From: Channallabes apus
Lineage: Eukaryota; Chordata; Actinopteri; Siluriformes; Clariidae
Assembly (NCBI GenBank): GCA_030522415.1
Contig: CM060118.1
Coordinates: 24,439,151-24,503,150 of the forward strand
Direction of reading: 5' to 3'
Length of the DNA: 64,000 nucleotides
The notes under the pieces are model-generated. The model worked only from the letters and a program-made list of their open reading frames with translations. It was not told where the DNA came from and did no database searches. The position numbers and the translations under genes are program-made. Of the stretch, positions 33,517-44,261 are shown piece after piece (the stretch's first letter is position 1; every line of letters starts with the position of its first letter).

Positions 33517-34105
33517 TTCATTCATTCATTTTCTATACCGCTTAATCCTGTGTTCAGGGTCGCGGGGGACCTGGAGCCTATCCCAGGAGACTTCGGGCAC
33601 TAGGCGGGGTACACCCTGGACAAGGTGCCAATCCATCGCAGGGCACACACACATACACACACTCACACACCCAATCACACACTACGGGCAATTTTAGGAA
33701 CACCAATTACATTTACATTTACATTTAGGCATTTGGCAGACGCTCTAATCCAGAGCGACTTACATTTTTTTTTATCTCATTACACATCTGAGCAGTTGAG
33801 GGTTAAGGGCCTTGCTCAAGGGCCCAACAGTGGCAACTTGGTGGTTGTGGGGTTTGAACCTGGGATCTTCCGAACCGTAGTCCAATGCCTTAACCACTGA
33901 GCTACCCCTGGCCCCCAATTAGCCTAACCTGCATATCTTTGGACTGTAGGAGGAAACCGGAGTACCCGGAGGAAACCCACCAAGCACGGGGAGAACATGC
34001 AAACTCCATGCACACAAAGACGGGAATCGAGCCTGGCCCGGGAATCAAACCTGGACCCTGGAGGTGCAAGGCGACAGTGCTAACCACTACACCACCGCGC
34101 CGCCG
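33517..34105 (-). mobile_element. Full-length tRNA-type SINE with a nested SINE
   Basis: Minus strand: tRNA-like head with A box (GGTGTAGTGGTTAGCAC) near 34090 and B box (GGTTTGATTCC), then TGGGTTTCCTCCGGGTACTC, CTGCGATGGATTGGCACC and the (GAAT)n tail at 33517. Flanked by a 14-bp target duplication with one mismatch (AACTTAATTAATTA at 33503-33516, AACTTCATTAATTA at 34106-34119). A second SINE interrupts it at 33709-33914. Confidence 0.92.
33709..33914 (-). mobile_element. Second tRNA-derived SINE nested in the first
   Basis: Minus strand: A-box-like GGTAGCTCAGTGGTTAAGGC and B-box-like CAGGTTCAAACC, then GGGCCTTGAGCAAGG, CGCTCTGGATTAGAGCGTC and an (AAATGT)n tail. Flanked by CCAATT on both sides (33703-33708, 33915-33920). 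The host SINE reads through once this block is removed. Confidence 0.88.
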
Positions 34106-34119
34106 AACTTCATTAATTA

Positions 34120-36094
34120 GAAACATAAAAATACAACTTTCAACCAGACTTTCTTCTTGCTTTTAATTTCTGATTTAGGTTTACTTATCCTGCATTGTGT
34201 TCATCCCTCAGTTTGTGTTAAAAGAAATTTGAAATATGTAAAATATGTACTTAATTGCTAATTTAAATTTACCTTAAACTGATGAAAAGAAAATAATACA
34301 TCTATAAATTACCACACATGATGATAAATCATGTACGGAGGAACTGCTGTAAATTGAAAGCAATGTCACAATTGACTCATGTTCACTCAGATGACAATCA
34401 CTTACTTAGTGGCCAATGAACACTAAGCCTTCCCCCATGTAAGACAGGCTATGCTTCATAAACACAAACACTGAACCAGGAAAAAAAATGTAGACCTAAA
34501 CTAGCAATCAGAAGCGTAAAACAAATCAGCTGTTTGGTTTCACGGTGTATTTTTTATGTTTTTAACATGTTTTTTAAAATGTTTTTCATCTTAACAGTTA
34601 AGATTTGGATAATGTATTCACAGGATTTTATTTTTGCATTTACTGTATGTTTTTTTTATTTATTATTATTGTTGTTAAGCTGACCCTGATTTGATATAGT
34701 AGATTTACTGTATGAATTCAAATGTGGCTGTTTGACCTTCTGTAACAAAGCAACCAAGATGTACGGTACAAAACTTTTGTCTCAATTCTAAATTATAAAT
34801 ATTTTTGGCTGAGATTCTATGTATAGTCATGCACTTTTTTATAAATCTTTTATTAGTTTGGTGTGCAATAAAATTTTAAAGTTGGTTTGCTTATCTTTTA
34901 ATCTTTCAATGAAAACACATCTTTGAGCATATTTTGTTCTATATAGCCAAAAGAATTAACCCTTCTCTGGGTGTACATTTCTTTCTTTACATATATATTT
35001 GATTACAAATCAGTTAAATAGGTATGAGCAGTCACTGTAAGATCCACATTTTAAACATCAAAGCAAAATCCAGCCATCAGGAAATCCTGCCTACATCTGC
35101 AGTTACCATACAGATAGGCATATTTAAGGCACCAAGCCACCACTTTGATGAGTATTAAAAACAGACTTATTAAATCACAAGATCGTAAATTTAACCCCAT
35201 CCAAATTTATTGCTTATTGCTTATGACAACCACAGACATTATAGTAAGAATGCAAACATAAACCAACATAGTATTTAATTAGCATTGACCAACTGCAGTC
35301 AATTCAGTTATTTTTTTTTTATTAGACGCACACACCAGGTTACCTATTCAGTTCCTATGCACTGCATTCTAACCCACGGGTGCCATTTTTTTTCACCTGA
35401 TAACAAAAAGGGACATCTTTGCTAAGTATGCATGGACATTTTGCACAGTAATGTGTTAACATGCATATGTCTACAAGCACAAGGTATTAAAACCCCGGTT
35501 TACAGCAACCTGTTTAGCATTCAGTCAGACATAATGGTACACCATATCCTCTCACCATCAAGCTCTCTATTCCTATATCATCCATCTGGCAGGTCACCCA
35601 AGGTAAGCTAATATGAGTGAGGACTGCCAAAGACAGCACTTGTATTCATTACCCACTGTGAGATGTAATCAGAGAATGTGGGGAGCTAGAGTCTCTAATA
35701 ACTCAAGTGATTAACTAATCCAGTGAGCCGGACTGTACCACCACAGCTGGCCTGATCATAATCAGCCACATTAAAGACGGCACTCCTTTCATTATTTGCA
35801 ACATTCAAATAGATCACACACTTCATCTGTAGCCACATCCTCACATACATCTCCTCAGTTTTTTTTTCCTTATTGAAGACACATATTCTGAACTGTATCT
35901 TTTAAATTATTTTTTTGCTGATTTTCGTTTCGTTTTTCTGAAACCACATACAAGCTCTGTTTTTGACAACTTTCTGTGTCCTTTAACCTTTAGATTTTGC
36001 ACATGTTTTGCATAATACATTGTATGGTATGTTTGATTACAATTTTATTCTGGCCATGCTTTTCTTGCTCATATTTTATAAATGACACCTAGCA
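34120..36094. other. Unassigned AT-rich stretch
   Basis: About 2 kb with no gene or repeat family I can name. Confidence 0.4.
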
Positions 36095-36215
36095 TCTAGG
36101 GTGATATACAGTAGTGACACTGCTGTTAGCATTGCCTCGTCCAGCTCCAGGGATTGCTGTTCAACCCTCACCCCAGGTTACTGTCTTAGTGGAGTGTCAT
36201 ATGGTTCACATATTA
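36095..36215 (+). mobile_element. Diverged SINE head fragment
   Basis: GTTAGCATTGCCTCGTCCAG, CTCCAGGGATTGCTGTTCAA and GTTACTGTCTTAGTGGAGTG follow the tRNA-like head of the SINE family at 33517-34105. The 3' part is missing. Confidence 0.6.
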
Positions 36216-36892
36216 TACTGTAGTAGCAGCAGCAAAAGAATGGTGTTTGCAGAAATAAAATAAATGTACTCAGAAAAACTATAAATATTAGTAAAAAACA
36301 AGGTAATATCTTTTAAAGGGGCCATCCAGTCCCAATTCTTCATAGGTTAATATGATTCTTTAGGGTCCTAATGAAAAGTTTGTAATATACTTTAATTAAA
36401 AATTCTCAATTGTTGTGTAAAAAAAACATTACTTTTACCTGGTAAAAAGTAGCTCTGTTCTCAGCAACCTGTTTCAGTACATGCTCCTTTAAATGTTAAT
36501 GACCTCTACTGAACCCGCCCCCCAGTTCTGTGGGGCGTGTCTTCACAATACAAGTGGGGTATAGCTTTGACAACAGATAAAAATATTTAAAAAACAGTTA
36601 AAAGTAATTTTACATGATGTTAGAATTATTTTATATATAAAGGCGTTATTTCTAGTCTCTTGCTCTCTTCCTCATAGATCTGATATTAACGTGTTAAATC
36701 TTCCCTGCTGCTATCTTCCTGTCTCCTCTTGCATCTGTTCATTCACGCTCACCAGAAAATAAAAGCTTATACGTAAGGAATAAATATCAATAAAAAGAAA
36801 TACTAAAGAAAATAAATTTAACTAGTAAAATAGCTGTATAAATATACAATGTACAAATGAGGGCATAATAAAAATCTTACAAAATATAGGGG

Positions 36893-36942
<50 letters not shown>

Positions 36943-36997
36943 TTATATATGTATATAAAATTTTACATGTGAATCTGGTTGTAAAACTTTTTTGACT

Positions 36998-37068
36998 TCC
37001 CAGACCGGGAATCGAACTCGAGTTGCTGCGCTGAGAGCGCCGTATCCTAACCACTAGACCACGGAGGA
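36998..37068 (-). tRNA. tRNA-Glu-like sequence (pseudo), CUC anticodon
   Basis: 71 nt. Minus strand carries A box GTGGTCTAGTGGTTAGGAT, anticodon region GGCGCTCTCA (CTC) and B box GAGTTCGATTCCCGG. The first three and some inner acceptor pairs form, but others do not, so a functional tRNA is doubtful. The nearest T-run on the transcribed strand is about 24 nt downstream. Confidence 0.5.
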
Positions 37069-37191
37069 TTGGTTCATTTGTACATACAATGGTTCATTTG
37101 TAGTAACATATGTCTATAGCACAGGCGTTTAGTCAAACAAATCTATAAACCGATCTTTTTCTGTTAATGAACAGAGACCTTTCTGACAGAC

Positions 37192-37252
<61 letters not shown>

Positions 37253-37426
37253 CTGAGTCATATAGATGCCGGGAATAGGACATCATACACGCGAAGCATT
37301 GTGTGTGTGTGTGTTTGACTGAGTCTCTCCTTATGTCAGAAAAGCTTACCGAAGCATAGCGCACTCGCCTCGTTACTAAACGAACTTTAGAAAAACTTTA
37401 TAAATATGTAGTACAAAAAAGCATGT

Positions 37427-37497
37427 ACCTTGAGCAGGAGTCGAACCCGGGTCTCCCACGTGAAAGCGCCGAATCCTAACCACTAGACCACCGCACT
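37427..37497 (-). tRNA. tRNA-Glu-like sequence (pseudo), UUC anticodon
   Basis: 71 nt. Minus strand carries GTGGTCTAGTGGTTAGGATT, GGCGCTTTCA (TTC anticodon) and CCGGGTTCGACTCC, so both internal pol III boxes are intact. A T6 run follows about 14 nt downstream. The acceptor and anticodon stems pair poorly, which argues for a tRNA-derived repeat. Confidence 0.5.
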
Positions 37498-37932
37498 ACA
37501 GCAACGCACTGCACACCACACTCATGTAGGCGCCATTTTGCTCCAGCGTAGAAAAACAATGGCCGACGGCTTTCTTCTAACTCGGGGCGGGTCTTTGCTA
37601 AACCACCAGTGTCAATCAACTATAGTGGGAGTGGCCCCTGTCTGTGTGACTTCACACCGACAGGTTTTTGAAAACGGCCTGATTTCAGAAGGGGCATCTT
37701 GTATTATTAAATTAAAAGAAAATCGCTGGGCGGCTCTTTATCATTGTAGAGTGGTTGTGTACACACTCTCCTAACACACAATGCAGTCCAAACAGCTTGA
37801 AAAAGTCCATGTAGCACCGTAGGTCCCCTTTAACACCAGCTGAAAATGTAAGTTACAGTGCAAGTAGCAACAGCAGATATGCAGCAAAGCAAATCAACAG
37901 AGCATCCAGGATATGTTGTGTAACTTCATGTA

Positions 37933-38773
37933 CACTCACCTAAAGGATTATTAGGAACACCTGTTCAATTTCTCATTAATGCAATTATCTAATCAACCAA
38001 TCACATGGCAGTTGCTTCAATGCATTTAGGGGTGTGGCCCTGGTCAAGACAATCTCCTGAACTCCAAACTGAATGTCAGAATGGGAAAGAAAGGTGATTT
38101 AAGAAATTTTGAGCGTGGCATGGTTGTTGGTGCCAGACGGACCGGTTTGAGTATTTCACTATCTGCTCAGTTACTGGGGTTTTCACACACAATCATTTCT
38201 AGGGTTTACAAAGAATGGTATGAAAAGGGGAAAACATCCAGTATGCAGCAGTCCTGTGGGCGAAAATGCCTTGTTGATGCTAGAGGTCAGACGAGAATGG
38301 GCCGACTGATTCAAGCTGATAGAAGAGCAACTTTGACTGAAATAACCACTCGTTACAACCGAGGTACTGTATGCAGCAAAGCATTTGTGAAGCCACAACA
38401 TGCACAACCTTGAGGCTGATGGGCTACAACAGCAGAAGACCCCACCGGGTACCACTCATCTCCACTACAAATAGGAAAAAGAGGCTACAATTTGCACGAG
38501 CTCATCAAAATTGGACAGTTGAAGACTGGAAAAATGTTGCCTGGTCTGAGTCTTTTGGGATGTGGTGGAACGAGAGCTTCGTGCCCTGGATGTGCATCCC
38601 ACAAATCTCCATCAACTGCAACATGCTATCCTATCAATATGGGCCAACATTTCTAAAGAATGCTTTCAGCACCTTGTTGAATCAGTGCTACATAGAATTA
38701 AGGCAGTTCTGAAGGCGAAAGGGGATCAAACACCGTATTAGTATGGTGTTCCTAATAATCCTTTAGGTGAATC
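37933..38773 (+). mobile_element. Tc1-type element with short inverted repeats, deleted
   Basis: 841 bp. Left end CACTCACCTAAAGGATTATT pairs with AATAATCCTTTAGGTGA at the right; the outermost right bases are changed. Flanked by TA (37931-37932, 38774-38775). Contains transposase fragments in two frames. Confidence 0.88.
38081..38712 (+). pseudogene. Tc1-type transposase, catalytic core deleted
   Basis: Starts M-G-K-K-G-D-L-R-N-F-E-R-G at 38081 with a helix-turn-helix (I-S-L-S-A-Q-L-L-G-F-S). After a frame change near 38380 it keeps R-K-K-R-L-Q-F-A-R-A-H-Q-N-W-T and V-A-W-S-E-S, where the first catalytic Asp is lost, then jumps to the C-terminal region. The other two acidic residues are gone. 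Confidence 0.88.
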
Positions 38774-38775
38774 TA

Positions 38776-39101
38776 TATACAACCACTGGCAAAAATTATG
38801 AAATCATAACACCAGGATTTTTACAAAAATTAGCCCGCAAACATATTTAGTTTTATAGCTGAACATTCAGGCCACATGAAGTAGAAAAAAATAGATAATG
38901 TTTCACTCAGTGTTAAGAAAATAATTATGAAAGCATCAACAAAATATCAATTAGTCCTTATTTGCTCTTTCTCAGGTTTTTATGAGAGATTAATTCTTTG
39001 AGGCGTGGACTATAATAATTCACAACAACGAGTCTCCATCAAGCTGGTTCCAACCTTCATAAATAGCAGATGACAGATTAGCTATGCAGGATGGCACTAT
39101 T
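38776..39101. other. Unassigned stretch
   Basis: No feature recognised between two Tc1-type elements. Confidence 0.4.
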
Positions 39102-39103
39102 TA

Positions 39104-40333
39104 CAGTGGGGAAAATCATGATTTGATCCCATGCAGATTTTGCCCACTTACAAGGAAATGAAGGGTCTATATTTTTATTATACATTTATTTTTATCATAC
39201 ATTTATTGTAAAGGATAGAGACAGAATATCACCCATGTACAAAACGTACATGGTACAACGGTTAAATTAATTTATATTTCAATTAGTAAAATTTTAAGTA
39301 TTTGATCCAGAAGCAAAACGTGACTTGGTGGAGAACCCCTTGGTGGCAAGCATGATGCTAAGACGTTTCTCGTTGATGGTCACCAGGTTTACACAAATCA
39401 CATTAGGGTTTTTCTTTTACTATTCCTTATTGATATTCCTTACATCTGTAAGGTTTCTTGCCTCTTGCTTGGGAACTCATGGAAAAAATTTAGAAGAGAG
39501 GTCCAGCTCCCTCTTTACATTTTCTATAGGATTAAGGTCTGGAGATTGGCAGACTGGCTAGGCCAGTCTTAATGTGCTTCTTCTTGAGCCACTCCTTAAA
39601 TATCATTGCCTTGGCCGTAAGTTTTGGGTCATTTTCATGGCAGAAAACCTATCCACGATCTGTCTTCAGGAGGTTCTCATCCAAGATTTTACAATACATG
39701 GCCCCGTCCATGGTGGTATATTGTGTTACCAATGTGTTTGTTTGTTTGTTGACTGTGTTCCTAACTGCCTTGAGATCATTTACAAGCTCCTCCTGTGTAG
39801 CTCTGAGTTGAGCCCTCACTTTTTTCATGATCATCCTTACCCCATGTGGTGAAATCTTCAATGGAGCTCCAGCCCAAGGGTGATTGATGGTTATTTAGTA
39901 TTTTTTCCATTTGCAGTTGTCTCCTTCTAACCATGCTTCTTGCTGATGGTCTTGTAGCCTTGCATGTCTATATTATTGTACCTGACATCATTTGACAGCT
40001 CTTTGGTCTTGGCAATGGTGGTGAGGTTAGAGTTGAAGATAGAGGTTCTGTGGACAGGTGACTTTTAGGTGTTGTTGTTTGGAGCACCTTCTTAAATTAA
40101 TCTGTGTACCACTTGAATTAATGTTGGTTGATAGGGAATCAATATTCATTTCACTCACTGAAATGCAACTCAATTTATAACCTTTATTTAATGTTTTTTT
40201 CTGGATTTTTGGTTGATATTTTGTCCCTATCCTTTAAAATAAAGCTGTGATAAAAATTATGGACCATCAATTTCTTTGTAAGTGGACAAACTTACAAAAT
40301 CTACAGGGGATCAAACGATTATTTTACCCACAG
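39104..40333 (-). mobile_element. Tc1-type element, reverse orientation, deleted
   Basis: 1230 bp. CAGTGGGGAAAATCATGATT at the left pairs with the right end (AATCGTTTGATCCCCTGTAG in reverse complement), flanked by TA (39102-39103, 40334-40335). The transposase lies on the minus strand. Confidence 0.88.
39600..40055 (-). pseudogene. Tc1-type transposase remnant
   Basis: Minus strand: T-K-T-K-E-L-S-N-D-V-R near 40000, G-Y-K-T-I-S-K-K-H-G near 39945, then K-I-S-P-H-G-V-R-M-I-M-K-K-V-R and E-E-L-V-N-D-L-K-A-V at 39780-39861. A deletion joins this directly to M-D-G-A-M-Y-C-K-I-L-D-E-N-L-L near 39690, removing the first catalytic Asp. Several stops. Confidence 0.85.
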
Positions 40334-40407
40334 TAATTTATTGGGAATTTATTCAGGATAAGAGTCACTTCTGGGGCCGAAACATCACACTGGCATTGTA
40401 TAGGGAA

Positions 40408-40963
40408 AGGGATAATTACAGGCTGCACCATCTCTGTTATCCTCTTTTCCCTAGCCATGAATATGGTGGTTAAGTCAGCCGAGGTGGAGTGCAGAGGGCC
40501 TCTGACTAAGTCTGGTGTGCGACAACCCCCATCAGAGCCTACTGTATATGGATGACCTCACAGTAACAACAACATCGGTACCATCGGTACGGTGCAGGTG
40601 GATCTTACAAGGGCTCGAAAGAATCATCAGCTGGGCAAGGCTGAGTTTTAAGCCCTCCAAATCAAGGTCCATGGTGCTGAAGAGGGGGAAGGTGATCGAC
40701 AAGTTCCGTTTTTCCATCTCAAGAATTGTCATCCCAACCATCACAGAGCAAGCCATCAAGAGCTTAAGGAAACTGTTCAACTCCAGCCTGAAGGATTCAG
40801 CAGCCATCCAGAAGGCCAGTTTAGAGCTCTGCACCTGGCTCACCAAGGTAGACAAGTCTGCCTTGCCTGGTAAGTTCAAAGCCTGGATCTACCAGCATTC
40901 AGTACTACCCCGCATTCTGTGGCCCCTGCTGATTTATGCAGTCCCAATGACAGCAGTTGAGAC
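40408..40963 (+). pseudogene. LINE reverse transcriptase fragment, 5' of hAT insertion
   Basis: Contains L-L-Y-M-D-D-L-T-V-T-T, with the reverse transcriptase catalytic Y-M-D-D, then S-W-A-R-L-S-F-K-P-S-K-S-R-S and W-I-Y-Q-H-S-V-L-P-R-I-L-W-P-L-L, thumb-region sequence. A frame change near 40530 interrupts it. The reading continues in frame, after removal of the hAT element, at 44862. With the C-terminal endonuclease-like region there, this points to the LINE groups carrying a restriction-like endonuclease (R2/R4/NeSL side) rather than an APE-type LINE. Confidence 0.75.
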
Positions 40964-41206
40964 TAGGGCTGCAACAACTAATTGATAAAATCGATAATTA
41001 TCGATAATGAAATTCGTTGTCAACGAATGCCGTTATCGATTAGTTGGGCTGCTCACGTTATTGAGGAGCGTGACCACAAGATGCACAAATACACACAGAC
41101 ACACAGATACACAGTCGCTCGTGCAATGGAGTTTACACAAGCATTTGCAGGAAAAAGCGCGCGCCCCAAGTCCTCCAAGGTATGCGAGCAATTAAACACC
41201 TCTTAT

Positions 41207-41590
41207 CAGGCATTAAAATCGAGCGTTTTCTGCCGTTCGTAGTGTCCGGTGAGCGCGGATGAAGTGCCGAGGGTTTTCTACACATACATAAAAGTCAGTG
41301 AGAGAGTTCACACTGGCTTTGGTGACGTGCGTTTGTCCGGCTGCGCGGTTATACTGTACGGTGTAAAAAAAAACATTGCATGCAGCTTTTTCTTGGCGTT
41401 CAAACCTAGTTTGTTTTCTTCACGTTCATTTTACACTTCGGAGGACCAGATATATCCCATGATCCTACACGCTATACAGAGGGAAATGCGAGAAAAGGGC
41501 AAAATAAACAGAGTGAACCCAGTAGCGGCGAGTTTTTTCTCTCCCTACGTCGCCGTATTACGAGAATGTCTAGTATAGCAAAATGGTCTA
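41207..41590. mobile_element. Truncated, inverted copy of the 9190-10003 MITE
   Basis: Matches the reverse complement of about 9430-9990: GTTTTCTGCCGTTCGTAG, GGTTTTCTACACATACA, TTTGGTGACGTGCGTTTGTC, GATATATCCCATGATCCTAC and CTCTCCCTACGTCGCCGTAT. The terminal GGCCTGTTCACACGG is missing at both ends. Confidence 0.75.
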
Positions 41591-41816
41591 TATATTTATT
41601 TATTTTAATTTTTTTATTGAGACAAAAAAAAAGGATAAAATACACACAAGAGGATCGAAATAAACCGTGTAAACCGTGAAAAGGATGTAGTAGACACTTC
41701 AATTAAAAATAATATCATAATCTAGAAGTCTATTCTTATTATTAAGTTGAATTAATTTAAGAGAATTTAAAATTGAGGTCATTCTTATTAACTGAATGTC
41801 AGTGTATTTTTTTTTA

Positions 41817-41877
<61 letters not shown>

Positions 41878-42070
41878 GTCAACTTGCCATCTGCAATTAC
41901 TGTTAAAAACAAAAATGTTGATTTACAAAAAATAAGGTTTAGATAATTAAACTCTATGTGGCTATTGCATTTTTTAAAGTTTACTCTTATACATAAATAA
42001 TACCATGATTTATGGTTATATAGTTAAGCAAAACATCAAATTAAAGCGTCTAGCTTTTATCCAATTAATC

Positions 42071-42156
<86 letters not shown>

Positions 42157-42159
<3 letters not shown>

Positions 42160-42503
42160 GACGGTTGACCCCTAGAGGGCGCCTAACGCCCGTTTATATT
42201 TTGAGTTGTAGTTTTGTTTATGTTGAGTTTTACTTCGTTTCCCAGTTTGCACCTCGGTCAGGTGACGTAGAAGCTCACCTGAACCGAGGGAAGTTAATTT
42301 GTGATTAGTTAGTATAAATAGCCTGACTGAATCTCAGTCAGGCGCCTAGCATTTGTCATTTAAGTTTAGTTTGTGTTGGAGTGCTTGTGTTTGTTTATGT
42401 TTAATTTGAGAATCAAAATAAAGAACTTTGTGAAACCGTCAGCTCGCCTCCGCGATCATGCCTCGCACTCACCTCCGACGCAGACACCGAAAGAAACATG
42501 ACA
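42157..42503 (+). mobile_element. 5' LTR
   Basis: 347 bp, TGTGACGG...CATGACA. It holds TATAAATA at 42313-42320, a 10-bp-stem palindrome at 42321-42343 and AATAAA at 42417-42422. Compared with the 3' LTR it differs by a few substitutions and five extra bases near 42468. Confidence 0.93.
42313..42343 (+). promoter_or_regulatory. LTR TATA box and adjoining hairpin
   Basis: TATAAATA is followed directly by GCCTGACTGA-ATC-TCAGTCAGGC, a perfect 10-bp inverted repeat. Transcription starting 25-35 bp after the TATA box would begin at the hairpin's 3' arm or just after it (about 42344). The same arrangement is at 44418-44448. Confidence 0.7.
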
Positions 42504-42504
42504 G

Positions 42505-42514
42505 AATGCTAGAC
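42505..42514 (+). other. Putative self-priming primer-binding site
   Basis: AATGCTAGAC, one base inside the 5' LTR end, is the exact reverse complement of GTCTAGCATT at 44449-44458 in the 3' LTR, directly after the hairpin. The 5' LTR version, GCCTAGCATT at 42344-42353, has one mismatch. No tRNA-type TGG primer site is present. In Tf1/sushi-type elements the RNA 5' end serves as its own primer at this position. Confidence 0.6.
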
Positions 42515-42526
42515 CGTACAAGCGGC

Positions 42527-44208
42527 ATGGCGGAGGACCCCCTCCTAGGGAATTTCTTGGGGGGGGGGGGAATTATTATATCCAACGAGCTGGCGGAACT
42601 GCTGGAGGCCAGCGAGGAGCATGGCGAGATGGAAGTTTGGCAAGGCTGGAGAAACTGTGAGCACATCGAGCTGGCGAGCTCACAGGAGGACAGCGTGACA
42701 GCCAGAGAGAGAATGGCGAGGCGAAGCTGGGAAGGCTGCGGGCCCGTCATCCGGCGCACACCGCCGAGAGGTGTAGCTGCCGAGGGAGAGACGGGAGGAT
42801 TCTGCAGGCAGTGGGCAGAACGCAGGTGCTGCAGCTCCAACTGCAGTTCGTCCAGATTCGGGAGAACCAAGCTGTAGTCCCGGAAGCGATCCCTCTCTCG
42901 GATCTGGATGATGTACTCCTCCCCCGGCCACTGCCTGAAGGCGGTGCAGACAGAACGCTTCCCCCGCCACCGGAGCTGAGCATGGAGGACTGGACGCCGC
43001 TGCGGCACGGCAACAAGGTAGGCTTCTACAGGCAGTGGGCGGAGTCCAACCAGGAGCGCATTCGTGACCTGCGCGAGCAGGTGCTGCAGCTCCAACTGCA
43101 GTTCGTCCAGGTTCGGGAGAACCAGTCTGTAGCCCCGGAAGCGATCCCCCTCCCGGATCTGGACGATGCGCTCCTCCCCCGGCCACTGCCTGAGCCTGTC
43201 GCGGAGGAAGTCTGCGCGCCGTGTCTGCGCGAAGAGCAAAACGGCGTGTCCATCATCCAGTCTCCGTGCGAGCTAGGGAGCGTTATCCTTCCGCCTCCCC
43301 CAGGTGTCGAGGACAGCGTGCTAGCATGTCAGCAGCCGCTGCACCAAGCACCCGCTCTACAGCCGCCTCCCGGCTTTGAAGACGACGTGGAGTCGTCGAG
43401 CGCAGTGCATGCTCCAACGCCGCTGTTGAGCTTAGTACAAGCTCCAACGCCGCTGTCGAGCGCTGTGCACACTCCAACGTCGTCGTCGAGCGCAGTGCAC
43501 GCTCCAACGCTGCTGTTGAGCTTAGCACACGCTCCAACGTCGTCATCGAGCGCAGTGCACACTCCAACGCCGCCGTTGAGCTTAGCGCACGCTCCAACGC
43601 CGCCGTCGAGCTTAGCGCACGCTCCAACGCCGCCGTCGAGCTTAGCACAAGCTCCAACGCCGCCGTCGAGCGCAGTGCACGCTCCAACGCCGCCGTCCAG
43701 CGAAGAGCACGTTCCAACGCCGCCGTCCAGCGAAGAGCACGCTCCAACGCCGCCGTCCAGCGAAGAGCACGCTCCAACGCCGCCGTCGAGCGCAGCGCAC
43801 GCTCCAACGCCGCCGTCGAGCGCAGCGCACGCTCCAACGCCGCCGTCGAGCGCAGCGCACGCTCCAACGCCGCCGTCGAGCGCAGCGCACGCTCCAACGC
43901 CGCCGTCGAGCGCAGCGCACGCTCCAACGCCGCCGTCGAGCGCAGCGCACGCTCCAACGCCGCCGTCGAGCGCAGCGCACGCTCCAACGCCGCCGTCGAG
44001 CGCAGCGCACGCTCCAACGCCGCCGTCGAGCGCAGCGCACGCTCCAACGCCGCCGTCGAGCGCAGCGCACGCTCCAACGCCGCCGTCGAGCGCAGCGCAC
44101 GCTCCAACGCCGCCGTCGAGCGCAGCGCACGCTCCAACGCCGCCGTCGAGCGCAGCGCACGCTCCAACGCCAGGAGGTCAGGAGGTGGAAGGTAGAACAT
44201 TGGGGTGA
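42527..44208 (+). pseudogene. Gag-like/proline-rich repeat protein of the LTR element, frameshifted
   Basis: ATG at 42527 in strong context (GGCATGG). An in-frame ATG at 42458 lies in the LTR, but using it would place the primer site inside the coding region. The first frame contains a run of 12 G (42559-42570, four Gly) and acidic helical sequence, and is lost near 42825; its open frame ends at 42877. The second frame runs to TGA at 44206-44208. The cause is visible: a 223-bp tandem duplication (about 42798 and 43021) whose first copy lacks 31 bp, exactly the shift seen. The duplicated part has a coiled-coil-like stretch (V-L-Q-L-Q-L-Q-F-V-Q). The C-terminal half is the 10-residue repeat. 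No enzyme motif. Confidence 0.7.
43390..44172 (+). repeat. 30-bp coding minisatellite
   Basis: About 26 copies of a 30-bp unit encoding P-S-S-A-A-H-A-P-T-P and variants. The 5' copies vary (A-V-H, S-L-A-H, S-E-E-H); the 3' copies from about 43790 are almost identical, so expansion is recent at the 3' side. Long frames on both strands here are a by-product of the 30-bp period. Confidence 0.95.
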
Positions 44209-44261
44209 GTGTCCGGGGCCTCCGATGATGCTCCAGAGGAGCATTTTTTTTGGGGGGGTAC

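Larger units (their letters stand above)
36317..37829. mobile_element. TTAA-flanked DNA element (Kolobok- or piggyBac-like), non-autonomous
   Basis: Ends AGGGGCCATCC and GTAGGTCCCCT lie between TTAA at 36313-36316 and 37830-37833. Both termini give AGGGG.CC inward. No transposase is visible. It holds (AT)n at about 36897-36941, (GT)n at about 37195-37251 and two tRNA-Glu-like sequences. The superfamily assignment rests on the TTAA target only. Confidence 0.55.

Noticed and set aside
33625..34166. Reading frames over the nested SINEs
   Set aside because: They translate conserved SINE sequence, not protein.
43283..44244. Long minus-strand reading frames across the 30-bp repeat
   Set aside because: They arise because the repeat period is a multiple of three; they encode only a monotonous repeat and lie opposite the supported frame.
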